From NCBI RefSeq assembly GCF_020080835.1, contig NC_058164.1, forward strand, positions 682,001 to 746,000: DNA of 64,000 bases, read 5' to 3'. The position numbers were made by a program, and so were the translations under genes. Positions 38,526 to 50,968 of this stretch are shown one piece after another. This DNA comes from Cotesia glomerata (taxonomy: Eukaryota; Arthropoda; Insecta; Hymenoptera; Braconidae). The notes under the pieces are model-generated. The model saw nothing but the letters and a program-made list of their open reading frames with translations, was not told the DNA's origin and did not search any database. Position 1 is the stretch's first letter. Each line of letters opens with the position of its first letter.

Positions 38526-40640
38526 TTTTTCTTCTTTACTTTTAATCAATCCGAAATTTTTATTTGCCGAAATTTTACAAGCCGAAATTCCGGCAATTAT
38601 TTTATTTTATTATTATTACTGGACCGTGGTAGTACGGGTGTCAACTAAGAGTTGTAAATTTTCACTATAGTCTAAAGATTGCGCCTAGTAATTTAAGTAT
38701 CCTCAAGACATAACACTGGACCTAAAAGATTTAAAATTGTAATAATTGCAGTTGGTTTTAGAATTAAAATCGAAATTGTAATTTTAAAGTATGAAAAAAG
38801 CAATGTCTATGGACAAAATAGGTCATGCATTGTGCCAATTGTATGCTAAATGTTCCATACACCCGACCCACTTAGATATCACATACGTTAACTTTTTCCT
38901 ACTGATTGTTGCTGTTTAAGGGGTAAGATTGAAATTTTTTAATTACCTCCTTTTTCATTTCATTTAAAAGTTAATTTTGTTTTGAAATTTATAAAGCAGA
39001 TGTGACTCATGAAAAAGCGAAATTCCTTTGTTAGAGAAGTTGAATTGAAAGTGACATTTAGAAAAATGATCGGAGAAAGATTTATTAGATGGGGGAAAAT
39101 TACAAAGAAACTAAAACGGAAAAATTTAACAAAGAAATCCAATTAAATTCTATGAAAACTATTAAAATTTTTCACTAAATTAACAAAAATATAAAATTAA
39201 CATTTTTAAATTATAATTTGGTAATTTATTAATATTAAAAAAATTTTTTTGTCTTTTATAAATTATAAGAAATTTGAAGCTTTTTTTTAATGAAAAACAT
39301 TTCGACTACAAGTGCAATTAAATAAAAATATTATTTAAATTAATAAATATTAGTCAGTTGATTTGAGCGTCATATAAAAGTATTATTATTAATTGAGTTA
39401 ATTAAAATAAGATAAAGGGCCCTAATTACCGATAAGAACTCCCTAAAATTAAAATAAGCATTAATAAAGTTTTGAGTAAATTGGGTCGCGAATTGTCTTT
39501 TGTGTTTCAATTATACATCCTTGGTGCAAACTATTAAAATTCCTTTTTATCACCGTAGGGGACAATACATCCGATATATTACGCATCATAAAATCACTCG
39601 CTCACTTACTCACTCACTCACTCACTCACTCGTTCATTCAGTAAGCTCAAGCTACAACTAGTGGAGTACCAGCTCATCATCATACCCATAATAATAATTT
39701 TACTAACATTAATAACAATAATAATAATAACAATAATAATAATATACTAACAACTATAGTGCAGAAGATATTAGTAAGCTAATTTTTTATCAGGAGGACG
39801 TTAAATACGTATGTCCGGCGGGGGTTCTGCTTCTTCCTAATAAATTTACTGTCATCGTAAAGCATAAAACCACCTAATATAATTTAGATGTGTGTTAGGG
39901 CACATACATACCTAGAACAACACTTTTTACCCCTTCTTTTCATTCTCATTCTCATTCTAATTCTGATTCTAATTTTAATATTACACTTGAATTGTTCCAG
40001 CCGTATGACTATTTTTTTTTTTATTCTCAAGATTATCAACTGCTAAATTATCATTATTATTATTATTACTTTGATCAATTTTACTCCCGCGCAATTTTAA
40101 TTTCTTCCCAATCAATCACAGAGATGGAAAAAAAAAATTTTTGGACCCTCGGGGAGTTTAAAATTAAAAACTAAAAAAAATATTACTTAAAACGTAATTA
40201 CCCTTTTATTCGTGTATTATCCTTGACGCACAAACGGTTAAATATAAATGTAAGCACGGATAAAGTTTAAATATAATAAATATTTATTAAAATAAAATGA
40301 TATTGAAACGAAACAAGCACTGGATACGAAGGAATTACCTCATTCACACACGAGGAAGAACTCGCGATCGAGTCGTGGTCGCGGTGGCGGCGTCTGCACG
40401 ACTGACAACCTCACTCGGGCGAACTGGGATCAGACAGAGACTATCATGTGATAACTGATTGATAATAAATCTCTGAATGAAAAAAACTCAATAGTAAAAG
40501 AGACCAAGAGCTTTAGTGCAGAAGCTACACCGGTCTCGATTGTCACGATTATAAAAGTGTTACCCGTTACCTCACTGTCAGCACCGACTGCTAAATAAGG
40601 GAGAACCAGCTCAAGAGTGGGGAGAACCCTCTGCTCGCTC
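38526..40640. other. Upstream region of Gat; no coding exon seen
   Basis: AT-rich sequence with a (CACT)n microsatellite at 39598-39631 and AAT-rich tracts near 39690-39750. A CpG-rich patch at 40350-40440 may be a 5' untranslated exon of the transporter: on the minus strand it ends GAATGAG|GTAATT near 40338-40347. No protein-coding frame was recognised. Confidence 0.45.
39598..39631. repeat. (CACT)n microsatellite
   Basis: About eight CACT tetramers, with CGCT and TACT variants at the edges. Confidence 0.9.
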
Positions 40641-40647
40641 CTTTATA
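40641..40647 (-). promoter_or_regulatory. Candidate TATA box upstream of Gat
   Basis: TATAAAG reads on the minus strand inside a GC-richer patch, followed by GAGCGAGCAGAGGG. A possible donor (GTGAG|GTAACG) lies about 75 bases downstream on the same strand, near 40572. This would fit a distal untranslated exon of the transporter; there is no transcript evidence. Confidence 0.35.
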
Positions 40648-40832
40648 GAACCACAGCCTCTTTGGTCTATGATCCCGAAGATTTTTTTCTTTTTTTTATT
40701 TATTTTACTCTACCTATAGATCAAATCGGAATTACTTCATTTTTCATCATTTTTTCGAGTCAAAATAATTATTTTTCACTTCGCTGAATTTGATAGAAAC
40801 TCTGACCGATTTTTAAAAAAATTTATTAATAA

Positions 40833-41071
40833 TCTATATTATTAAGAGAATAAGCAAAATTTTTTAACCAGTGACCATTGTGACCAATGGTCAATTTATG
40901 ATGATTATTTAAGCTGCATTCGAAAATACTTTTTCTCTAGATACATAATTAAAAAATGACCTTGTATCTCGTGAACTATTGACATTTTTAAAGATATAAG
41001 CTCATCCCGATGTTACAATCATTAAGACCTTTCATTTGAGTACCCACATCAATTATTCATTTATTTTATAC

Positions 41072-41158
<87 letters not shown>

Positions 41159-41612
41159 AAAAATATATGAAAAATCCATGTGGGTACTCAAATGCAAGGT
41201 CTTAATGAGTGTAACATCGGGATGAGCTTATATCTTTAAAAATGTCAATATTTAAGAAAGTACAGAGCAATTTAAGAAATACTTTATGAACTATTGACAT
41301 TTCTAATGATATAAGCTCATCCCGACATTCCACTCATCGAGACCTTTCATTTAAGTACCCACATCAATTTTTCATATATTTATATATATTACATATATGT
41401 ATATATGAAATATATATGAAAAATGCATGTGGGTACTCAAATGAAAGCTCTTGATGAGTGTAACATCAAAATGAGCTTTTATTTTCAAAAACGTCAATAT
41501 TTAAAAAAGTACAGTGTAATTTAATAAAAGTCATTATTTAATAAAGCAAAATTTTATTTATTTATAGTTCACAAGCCACGGCAGTCACATAGTGTGACTG
41601 TAAGGTTGCTAG
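40833..41612 (+). mobile_element. End-to-end non-autonomous Helitron (reference copy)
   Basis: The copy begins TCTATATTATTAAGAG at 40833, after an A, and ends with a hairpin (GCAGTCAC ... GTGACTG) and GGTTGCTAG at 41612, before a T. These are the structural hallmarks of Helitrons: 5' TC, 3' hairpin then CTRR, insertion between A and T. Between the ends lie a leader, palindromic units at 40980-41249 and 41295-41497, and a tail block (CATTATTTAATAAAGC, TTTATAGTTCACAAG). The first palindrome has expanded to a 70-base AT repeat at its centre. No helicase or replication gene is present, so it depends on an autonomous relative elsewhere. Confidence 0.9.
41076..41148. repeat. (AT)n expansion at palindrome centre
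   Basis: About 36 AT units replace the usual 20-40 base AT-rich spacer between the two arms of the first palindromic unit. Confidence 0.95.
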
Positions 41613-42057
41613 TAAATTTTATTTTTCAGTAAAAAAATGAATAAATTGAAAAAAATTCATACATCCGAAATAAATTATTAATATTTTTATTAAAAAAAAA
41701 ATTAACTGTCGTCTCCTTTGATCTGGTATCGGCAAAGTTCTCTATTCTTTGTTTCTTTCTTCTATCTCTGCAGCTGGATTTGTCAGTTGCAATGTAAAGC
41801 ACAATAAAGGGAATAGAAGAAAGAAAATCGGGAATAAAATTTTTCAGTTACTTTTATTTGGGACAAAGAAAAAAGATACAGTTTGATATATTTTGAGGGG
41901 AAAAATGTGTTTGTTGGTAGTTGTGACGGTGAATAAAATCCTGGTATGGGTGTTTAGTTTATTTAATCGGGGAGCAAGAGTGGGGACCCCAAGATGACAA
42001 ACCGTATATCATAATCAACGGTATATCATTATCAACGTTGACAACGTTCAGTAGCAG

Positions 42058-42102
42058 TAGGTTGTAGGTTGTAGGTTGTAGGTGGTAGGTTGTAGGTTGT
42101 AT
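42058..42102. repeat. (TTGTAGG)n heptamer array
   Basis: About six TTGTAGG units with one GTGGTAGG variant. It resembles G-rich telomere-type repeats but differs from the insect TTAGG unit. Confidence 0.85.
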
Positions 42103-42903
42103 AATGTTTGCACTGTTTGCTCGTGATCACCACCTCTCTGTGTATCACACTATTATAAGCTTCTTCTAGCTTCCTATAGGATTAGATACATCCTCTGTAT
42201 TCTATCCTCTATATCTATATCCGTCGTACTATTTTTTATGACACTCGACACTGGCTTTCGGATCTAATGTAATTTCTGTGTACATCCGCCGGAAAATAAT
42301 CGAATGTTCATATTCAGTTTAGGCCTATTAGGCTAGACTGCTTACACGCTTGACCGTTGGCTACCACTTTTTGTTTTATTTATAGTTCTTTGATTATGTT
42401 CTCTACTGGATAAGTTGTTTTTTACCCTTGAATTATTTCAATTTTCCCACCGTATCTTTATAAAGTCATTTTGGGATTTAAATAAATTATTTTTTAACTA
42501 TTCAAATTTAATTTTATATAGAATTATTGTCATTAAATTGAAAGAAATATTTTTTAAAAATAAATAAATTATTTTTGTAAGGGTGTAAAATTTTTTAACT
42601 TCAAATTTAAACTTGATTTTTATTTAGAAATTTTTTTTATAAAATATTTATAAAGAAAATTTTATAAAAATTGCATTCATATTTTTTTTTTTTAATTTCT
42701 ACATTTGGAATAAAAAAAAAAAAAAAATTATTTATAAATAATTACTAATTTTTTTTGTTTTATTTAAAATAAAATGATTTTTTTGGTTTGAAATTTTTTT
42801 TTGGTTGATTAAAAAGAAAATTATTTAAAAAAGATATTATGGGCTTTTTTGATAAAGTTAATTCAAAATTTTAACAATTTTTCTGTTTTTACTTTCCCAG
42901 AAT

Positions 42904-43089
42904 ACACAATAAAAAATTTTGGGTGATTGCGTCAAAAAATTTTGTGTTAAAAATTTTTATGTTAAATATTTAACACTTTTTTGTGTTGATTTAACAGAAT
43001 AAGTGTTAAATTACACATAAAAGTGTTAAATATTTAACACAAAAATTTTTAAAACTAAGTTTTTTGACGTAAAATTTTTTTCATGTGTA
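42904..43089. mobile_element. Short palindromic MITE
   Basis: Ends read ACACAATAAAAAATTTT and, reversed, ATACACATGAAAAAAATTTT. Nested inverted blocks (GTGTTAAATATTTAACAC type) make almost the whole 186 bp foldable. It is noncoding. Confidence 0.7.
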
Positions 43090-44308
43090 TTAAAATAAAA
43101 AACCCGAGACTGATTATGATTATTAATGTGGCAAAGGAAGATTATAGATAGTAGATAGTAAAAGGTAGGTGGGCGATTTCGATGGTGAAGCCAAGAATAA
43201 ATTATTTTTCGGTATGTTTAATCTGAACGTGAAATCCAAAGGCAGAAGCCCAAAGCCCAAAGCCCAGAGCCCAGGGACCGGGTGATAAAGTAGGTGAGCA
43301 AGCCTAGGAAGCTGGTATATCCGGAGGGTTCACGTGACACCGATCAGTCCCCGCATCCGTTCTGGCGGTTCCAAGTGTCGTGGATGCTGCAGGGGCTGTG
43401 GCAATACTGTTCTACTAACACAGAGCTCACAATGAAAGCTTTCAGCGGTTTTTTTAAGCTTTTTTTGTTTTACATTTCCCGAGAGCTGGAGCCTAGAGCT
43501 GAGAACAAGAGGAAAGATAAAAAACAAGAGAGAAGAGAAGATTCCAAAGGAGCAAGGCGTGTTGTAATTTTTCCTTTGTTTCCTCTATTACTTTTTATTT
43601 TTATTTTTAATTCATCATTTGTCAGGGTTATAAGCTTTTAATTTTAATTTTTTTTTTTTTTTGTAAAAGTAGTTACTCATTCAATCATAAATAATAATAA
43701 ACTATTTCAATTCTAATTGTATCATACGCTATGATTTTATGCCGGTTAAATTAATTAACCAATTACTCAATTGTAACATCATTAATTTGTTTTTACGCTG
43801 ACAGTATTTGTGACCAGTCAAACGATTATTTTATTAGAGAAGATTAGGAATTAAATTAACATGATTATAAATAATAATAGTGGTAATTGTAATGAGAACG
43901 GGTGCACCGTGATAATGTGCATTGACCAGTGGTAATTATTGAAATAGGAGTGGGCAAATAAAATAAACGATAGGATGGCGTATGCTATGCGGGTTGCTCG
44001 TTTGCCTGGTATTGAAACAATGTTTTATTTTATACATTATTATGTATTATGTGTTTGTATTGTATGTTACATACAGTGCGGAGCATGTTGCGTAGTAGGG
44101 GAGAGGATAATACTAAACGATAATGTATATAAGAGTTTAAGAGTATGCAGAGGATGTGTGGGAAGTGGCGCGGGAACTATGGTCACCATCGTCACCATCC
44201 ACCAATCTTATTCATATCACAGAATCAGTATCCGGGGATTCTGGTTCCGGAAAGTCTCATTCAGATTTTATCCGATTATTTTTTGTTTTTTATCCAAATT
44301 TTTTACTT

Positions 44309-44490
44309 ACACTGAAAAAAAAAATTAACTTAAGTCAAGAGAAAAATTCTTGAGCCAAGAATATAATTTAAAAAAAAAATTCTTTAATCAAGTAAAATTT
44401 CTTTAAATCAAGCATTTTTCTACTCAAATCAAGAATATAAAGTTCTTCAAAATTATATACTTGATTCAAGAATATTTTTTTTTCTGTGTA
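44309..44490. mobile_element. MITE with ACACTGAAAAAAAA ends
   Basis: The left end is ACACTGAAAAAAAAAATTAA and the right end is its imperfect complement ending TTTTTTTCTGTGTA. Inside, copies of CTTGATTCAAGA and TCAAGAATAT in both directions form secondary inverted repeats. Related copies lie at 48626-48840, 48944-49047 and 63113-63238. Confidence 0.75.
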
Positions 44491-44983
44491 TATTATTTAA
44501 TTTTTATATTGATTTTTTGTAAAGAAAGAATATAATCAATATAATTAAATTGATTTTTTTAATTCGGAAAACATTTTTTATAATTAAAAAAAGCTGAAAA
44601 ATTTTTAATTTATAAAAAATTTATTAATTTCAATATTTTTGACTATAAAATAAAATATATTAATTTTTTATAAAAATTAAGGAAAAATTTAATTTTTATA
44701 AATTCTAGATCTCTTAACATTGGTCCATTCGATAGGAACCTATCTGACTGGCTGCTGCAAAGCTTCTTTCCCCGAAAAAGACCGCACCGGCGTGGAAGAA
44801 TTCGCCGAAAAATATTCGGGAGAGAGAAGAGACGAAATTGTACCAAAAAAGGAGTAGAGTACAGTCCAAGGATCTATAAGATCTAAACAAACTGGCCTCG
44901 CAGGCTCCTGTGTGCTACATATAATACCTGCAGAACACCCACATACATACACTCGAGCTTGTACTTATTCTAATAGTCCCGAC

Positions 44984-45013
44984 TATACAGCCCAGTACAC
45001 AGTTAGTTCAGTT
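44984..45013 (+). promoter_or_regulatory. Candidate core promoter of dispatched
   Basis: TATACAG at 44984-44990 is followed about 24 bases later by TCAGTT at 45008-45013, a match to the insect initiator (TCA[GT]T[CT]). A start there would give a 5' UTR of about 250 bases before the dispatched ATG at 45260. Position and spacing support this; no transcript evidence. Confidence 0.4.
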
Positions 45014-45259
45014 AAACATAACACATAAACAATTTTAGTAGCCGTAAATTTTATTACCTCAGTCATGGCTATTTCAAAAGTCATGCTTTATTTTTATACT
45101 CATTTTTAATAAATTTATTTGTCATTATTTTAAGTTATAACAACCATTTTGATTTATACAAAAATAGAACCCAAGTATTTTTCTATTAATAATCTAATTT
45201 TTTATTTACTTAAAATAAATCAGTGGAATTAATTTATTTTACAATAAAAATAATAAATA

Positions 45260-48200
45260 ATGGAAATTTGGTGGTTTTCGCGAGTTGTTGCTCATCATCC
45301 TTATGCAATATTATCAGCGGTGTTTGTCCTATCATCGACATGCCTAATAGTTCCATTGGCCACTAATAAATTTCCAGATTTTACCGATCCAAAAATGGTA
45401 AGTATTTTATTTTATATTTATCAATACATATTTAATATTTTTTATTTTTCTGACAGGGATTTGAAGCACGTGGGACAGCAGTTGCTCAGAGATTGACTGC
45501 TTGGATGAACTTGGAAAAAGCAACTGGTGCTCGGGGACAACTTATTGACAATCCTGTTGAATATTATAATTATTTATTGCAATCAATTAAACAGGTAATT
45601 TTTTCAATTAATTTTAGAACTATCTTCAGAAATAATTTAATCATGAAAATTAAAATTTTTAATTTTTGGGGTAAAAAATTTAAATATTTATTATTTACAT
45701 TAAAATTATTTGAAAAATTATATTTTATAATTTTTAACAATTTCTACACCTAGAATTTTATTTTTAATAAAATTATAACAATTAATTTTTTTTTTTTATT
45801 TTATTTCAATTAATTTTTTAAATAATTAATAAATAAAAATTTTTTAAACAAAAATGAATTTTTCCATCAGAATACAACAGATTCTTTCAACGGAACAAGA
45901 ACAATCCCGGGAATAATTCGAAAAAAGCCAAAAAACAAATCCAAAAAGAAAAAATACAACAAACTCTCTAATGAAACAGCAACTAACGACGGCAAAGACC
46001 AATGGGACGAGCTCCTGAAGCTAAAAAACAACAAAAACCGACCGGAGCACATCCACGAAGTAGAACTCAACACCCAAGAGGAGTTTTTCTGCCACCTGCC
46101 GAATTCCTTGTACGCGAGAGTAGTAATCGGCTCGGACAATAAGGACAAGAACCTCTGGTCACTTGAGGGAGTTTTGGCGCAATGTCACATTGACGCGATG
46201 CTCCGAGCTAACCCAAAGTTTCCTTATCTCTGCGAAAAGCCCACAGATCACGGCTCGGACAGCGAGAAATGCTGCAGGAGCTGGTCGCCGGCTAACTACG
46301 TCGCTTTTCTGTCGAACCGCACTTCTTGTCTAGGTGTAACTGAATCTGATTTAGCCAGAGTCGAGACTTTGCTGAAGAGATGTGCTTATTATTACCGGAA
46401 CCATCATTTGACAGCTGATTGTTCCGAGGACTTCAATTGCCAGAAGCAAGTTCCTGCTGAGTGCTACAAACACAACAACGCGCTGTATCATTTGCTTCAT
46501 TATTTGCTGGACGCTGATTTTATGTCACCAGATGTAAGTTTATTCAATAAATTTAATTTATTATGATAAGTATTTAGGCTGCATTCGAAAATTCTCTATC
46601 TCTAGATACATAATTAAGAAATGACCTTGTATCTTGAGAACTATTGACATTTTTAAAGATATAAGCTCGTCCCGATGTTACACTTATCAAGAGCTTTGAT
46701 TTGAGTACCCACATCCATTTTTCATATATTTTTCATATATACATATATATAAATATATGAAATATATGAAAAATTGATGTGGGTATTCAAATGAAAGGTC
46801 TCGATGAGTATAATGTCGGGACGAGCTTATATCTTTAAAAATGTCAATAATTAAGAAATGACCTTGTATCTTGTGAACTATTGACATTTTTAAAGATATA
46901 AGCTCATCTTGATGTTGCACTCATCGAGACCTTTCATTTGAGTACCCACATCAATTTTTCATATATTTCATATATTGATATATATTATATATATATAAAT
47001 ATATGAAATATATATAAAAAATGCATGTGGGTACTCAAATGAAAGCTCTTGATGAGTGTAACATCGGGATGAGCTTATATCTTTAAAAAGTTCAATAGTT
47101 AAAAAAGTACAGTCCAATTTAACAAAAGTCATTATTTAATAAAGCTAAATTTTATTTATTTATAGTTCACAAGTCACGCAGTGACTGCAAGGTTGCTAGT
47201 TATTATTATTGCAAAAATTTTAAAGCAAAAAAATGTAATAAGTTAGTGAAATTAAATTTTTCAATAATAATAATAATAATAAAATTATCAATATAGGTGA
47301 TTAAAAACAACTCAAACGCAACCCTAGAAGTGGCGATGTTATTTCTGCCGATGGCTGCCAGCGCGAAGTCATTGAATTTCTACAAAAACATCGCGATAGA
47401 CGGACTAGAATACGGAAGCTTCCGGGTGATGGGAATGGAGCTAGGTCTGAAAGACACTTTGTTCGACCGTCTTCTTGTTTCAGACTCCTCCTTTCTGTTA
47501 TCTGGGTTCGCATTTGTCACCTTTTGCATCTGGGCTTACACAAGCTCAATTATTCTCACGGTATCGGCGATACTCGCGGTTATTTTTAGCCTGGGGATTT
47601 CATACGCTATTTATACTCTGGTCATCAGAATCAATTTCTTTCCTTTTATGAATTTATTGGCAATTGTCGTCGCTGTTGGTGAGATTTTATTATTATCTAC
47701 GTTTTATTATTAGCTCTAACAATAACAATTTATATTCAATTTTTTTTTTTTTTTTTTTTTTTTACTACAAATAGGAATCGGTGCGGATGACGCATTTATA
47801 TTTTGCAAAATATGGGAAGAAAACAAGCAGGAAAAAATATCCAGCGGCGGAATGACAAAGTTAGTACAGAAAACTTTGGTCCACGCTGTTCCGTCGATGC
47901 TGGTAACGTCGCTGACGACAGCTGTTGCCTTTTTTGCGTCAATTGTCAGCAATGTCACTGCTATCAACTGTTTCAGGTAATCATCACTTTTAATTTTACA
48001 ATAATAAATTAAATAAAAATTTTACTAATAAAAAATAAACAGTTTGTTTTCAGGCATGACTGTGATAGCAAATTTCTTTCTAATGGTAACATGGTTACCC
48101 GCGAGTGTCGTCGTATCCGAGCACTGTCGCTTTGTAATTTTATCACCAGCAAATTTTATGGTGCGAAAAATAATTCGCCCGCTAAAAATTACCATGGGAA

Positions 48201-50637
48201 AAGTCTCAGTGGGTTTCAGCAACACTCTAACAAAAATAGTAATTGGATTAAGATGGCTTTGGTTGCCAATATTAGGAGCAGCTGCACTGGCTGGTGGAAT
48301 GGTTGTCTTCAATTATCCAGGATTACGCTTACCAGACTCCCCAAATTTCCAGTTATTCGACAGCTCTCATCAGTTTGAGCGATATGACCTTCTTTACAAG
48401 CGAAAATTTTGGTTTGAAAAATTAGAAATGGTAATTACAAACCCTTTCTTCAAAATTTCCATAATTTATTTTATTTATTAACTTTTATATAAGTACATTA
48501 AACATGTGCATAGAAACCAGAAAAAAAGAAAAATACAAAAATTAAAAATACATTTATGAAATTAAAAAAATATCAATAGAAATAAAACGTACAAAGTTAT
48601 AAATGCCATAACAAAAATTGTTATTCATAGAAAAAAAATTAAGTAAATAATTTTGAAGAACTTAATCTTCTTGATTTGAGTAGAAAAACTCTTAAACTAA
48701 GAAATTTTTCTTGGCTTAAGTAAATTTTCCTTGATTCAAGAATTTTTCGTCTTGATTCTCGACAATGAAACTCTTCATAATTCTATTTTTGGTTCAAAAG
48801 TGTTCATCTTGATTCAAGTTAAATTTTTTTTCAGTGTACAGTCATCTCAAAAACATAGAAAAGACCAAAAGTTTCTAACAAATTTCTAAATTTTTCTTCT
48901 TAGAACCTTCTTAGACACATTCAGTGTTTTTAATTCATTAGGCACACTGAAAAGAAAAATTCTTGGCTCAAGAAAATATTAAGAAAGATTAAAAATTTCT
49001 TCTTGTTCCAAAATAATTTTTGTCTTCCTTAAAATTTTCTCTGTGCAAGAATTATTATTAATTCATTAAGTAGTTTATTATAATATTTAATAGCTACATA
49101 GTAACCAATTTTTATCAAAACTAATTTTCAGGACGGCGGTGAAGGTCTACTGCCTCTCCGCTTCGTCTGGGGAATAAAGCCAGTTGACAACGGTAACTAC
49201 CTAGATCCAACATCCCGAGGAGAACTCGAGTTCGACGAGACCTTCGACATATCTGACAAAAAGTCGCAGGTGTGGTTACGAAAATTCTGCCACAATTTAC
49301 GAACCCAGCCATTTTACCACGACACGCAAGGCCCGTTGTTGTCAAACTGCTTCATCGAGTCCTTCAGCACCTGGATGACCCGCCGGTGCGAGGACCCAGG
49401 GGACCCTCAGCTCAGCAGAGCGCCTTGCTGCGACGTAAATTCTTATCCTTACAAGCCTCACGTGCTTCGGCGCTGCGTCGCTGAAGCAAGCGCGGATTTA
49501 TACAGAACTCCTCACCACCTCTGGACTCGCGAGGGGGCTGTCGCCGGAGGGATCAAGTATTTAAAGGACTCCGTCAAGCCTACTTATCTCTTCAACAATA
49601 ATAACAACAATACTAATAACAATAATTATAATAAAAACATGCCAGTGCCAAAAATAATGGTGCTGATAGTTGAATACGACAGTACGTACTCCTACAGCCT
49701 ATCTTTCGCAGAAATGAACGAGTTTTATAACAAAGTCGAGACGTGGATGCAGCAGCAGCTGACCACAGCGCCCCAGGGGATGAAGAACGGCTGGTTCGTC
49801 AGTTATTTGGAGTTCTACGAGCTCCAGAGGACTCTGTACGAAGGAACCATCTGGGCGATGGTAGTTTCGATGATCCTCGCGCTGATCGTCTTGGCGCTAG
49901 TGACGCTCAACCCGTTGGTCAGTCTGTACGCCATTTTGGCGATCGGCGGCGCCATTTTGTCGACAGTCGCCGCGCTGGTGCTTCTAGGCTGGAGACTGAA
50001 TGTTTTAGAAAGCGTGACGGTCTCCACGGCGATAGGGCTTGCGGTAGACTTTAGTTTGCACTACAGCGTGAGCTACCGTGCGTGTAAGTCCGAGAAGAGA
50101 GTCGACCGGGTGAAGAGAGTCCTGGAGCAAATGGGAGGACCGACTTTGATGGCCGCGGCCACCAGCGGAGTCTCTGGGGCGCTAATGCTGCCTTCCCACG
50201 TGCTCGCTTATATCCAAATCGCGATTTTTTTGCTCCTAATTATGGGCGTAAGTTGGTTATACGCGACTTTCTTCCTCTGTCCGCTCCTGGCTGTGGTAGG
50301 ACCTTCCCCGGAGTTCGCGCAGTTTCATTATACTAGGCTCAAGAGGCTCTTGCCTGGATTTTGTGGGGAAGATGAACAGGAGAGGAAGGAAGACACTAGT
50401 GATAGTGCTGGAAATAGCTGTAGAAGTGGGAAAGGCGAATGGAGAAGAAAAAACAAGTCTGGGTGCATGTTATCTGAGTCTAATCTAAGTACTTCCAGTA
50501 CTGTTTGTCAGTTGCACTGTCCAGAGGTTGAGATTCGTCTTCATGGGTCGGAGTCCCTCCCCTCTCCCTCTTCCCCCTTGTTATATCTCGATCCTAATCA
50601 GACTGATTCTATCAATGTTAATGTTAGACGTAAGTGA
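45260..50637 (+). CDS. disp: Dispatched, Hedgehog-releasing RND transporter
   Basis: Seven coding exons: 45260-45397, 45457-45594, 45871-46533, 47297-47678, 47775-47976, 48043-48430 and 49132-50637. Phases agree, giving 1138 residues. TM1 (about 13-35) precedes a large Cys-rich outer loop with a polybasic stretch and several N-glycosylation sites. TM2-TM6 form the sterol-sensing domain. TM4 carries GIGADDAF (D445, D446) and the second half has GLAVDFSLH (D943), the acidic residues that couple cation flow in RND proteins. The second loop has a poly-Asn tract (49591-49640) and paired cysteines. Dispatched releases cholesterol-modified Hedgehog from producing cells. The sixth exon uses the acceptor AATAAACAG at 48042; the nearer TTTTCAG would shift the frame. 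Intron 3 holds a Helitron; the intron before the last exon holds two MITEs. The stop overlaps a perfect GTAAGT donor, so the true end may be 51012. Confidence 0.93.
46565..47199 (+). mobile_element. Helitron with two palindromes in dispatched intron 3
   Basis: The leader (TGATAAGTATTTAGGCTGC, TCTCTAGATACATAATT) starts about 30 bases after the exon donor; the first TC block is lost. Palindromic units lie at 46645-46848 and 46882-47095. The tail block, a shortened hairpin (GTCACGCAGTGAC) and GGTTGCTAG end at 47199, before a T. Sense orientation. Confidence 0.88.
48626..48840. mobile_element. MITE copy in dispatched intron
   Basis: The right end TTTTTTTTCAGTGTAC matches the ACACTGAAAAAAAA family; the left end (CATAGAAAAAAAATTAAG) is diverged. 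It has internal CTTGATTCAAG and CTTGATTTGAG blocks like the copy at 44309. Confidence 0.65.
48944..49047. mobile_element. Short MITE copy in dispatched intron
   Basis: ACACTGAAAAGAAAAATTC at the left and AATTTTCTCTGTGC at the right frame about 100 bp with an internal CTTGGCTCAAGAA block. It is a shortened relative of the copy next to it. Confidence 0.6.
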
Positions 50638-50968
50638 ATTTTTATTTTAATCGAATGCTCAGGATTTTTTCATTTATTTAAAAATATATTATTGTTATTA
50701 TTAATGAGGTTAAATTTTTACTACCGCGAAAATAATGGTCGTATTAATTAAATTTTTAGAAATTAAAGTTTATAAAAATTTTATTTTTTATTAAGACCAA
50801 TTAGAAAGCCAGAATTTTTAAATTAAAATTTTTGTAATTAAAATCATTCAGTATAGATTTAAATTTTGAAATTGCGGATTTTTTTATTGGTCTTAAAAAA
50901 AATTGTAAGAAACTTTTTTTATAAAATTAAATTGTTAAAAACTTTTTTTTTTTAATTAATATTTTCAG

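Larger units (their letters stand above)
41613..44308. other. No recognised gene
   Basis: This stretch lies between the Helitron and the dispatched upstream region. It contains a TTGTAGG heptamer array (42058-42102), a MITE (42904-43089) and a 115-codon frame at 43294-43641 without recognisable domains. Composition is mixed near 41980-42380 and 43120-43560, and AT-rich elsewhere. Confidence 0.5.

Noticed and set aside
42055..42105. Resemblance of the TAGGTTGTA repeats to let-7
   Set aside because: The similarity is only to a simple heptamer repeat; there is no full mature sequence and no hairpin precursor.
43294..43641. 115-codon plus-strand frame
   Set aside because: Not an ATG-led conserved protein; charged run followed by Phe-rich AT translation.
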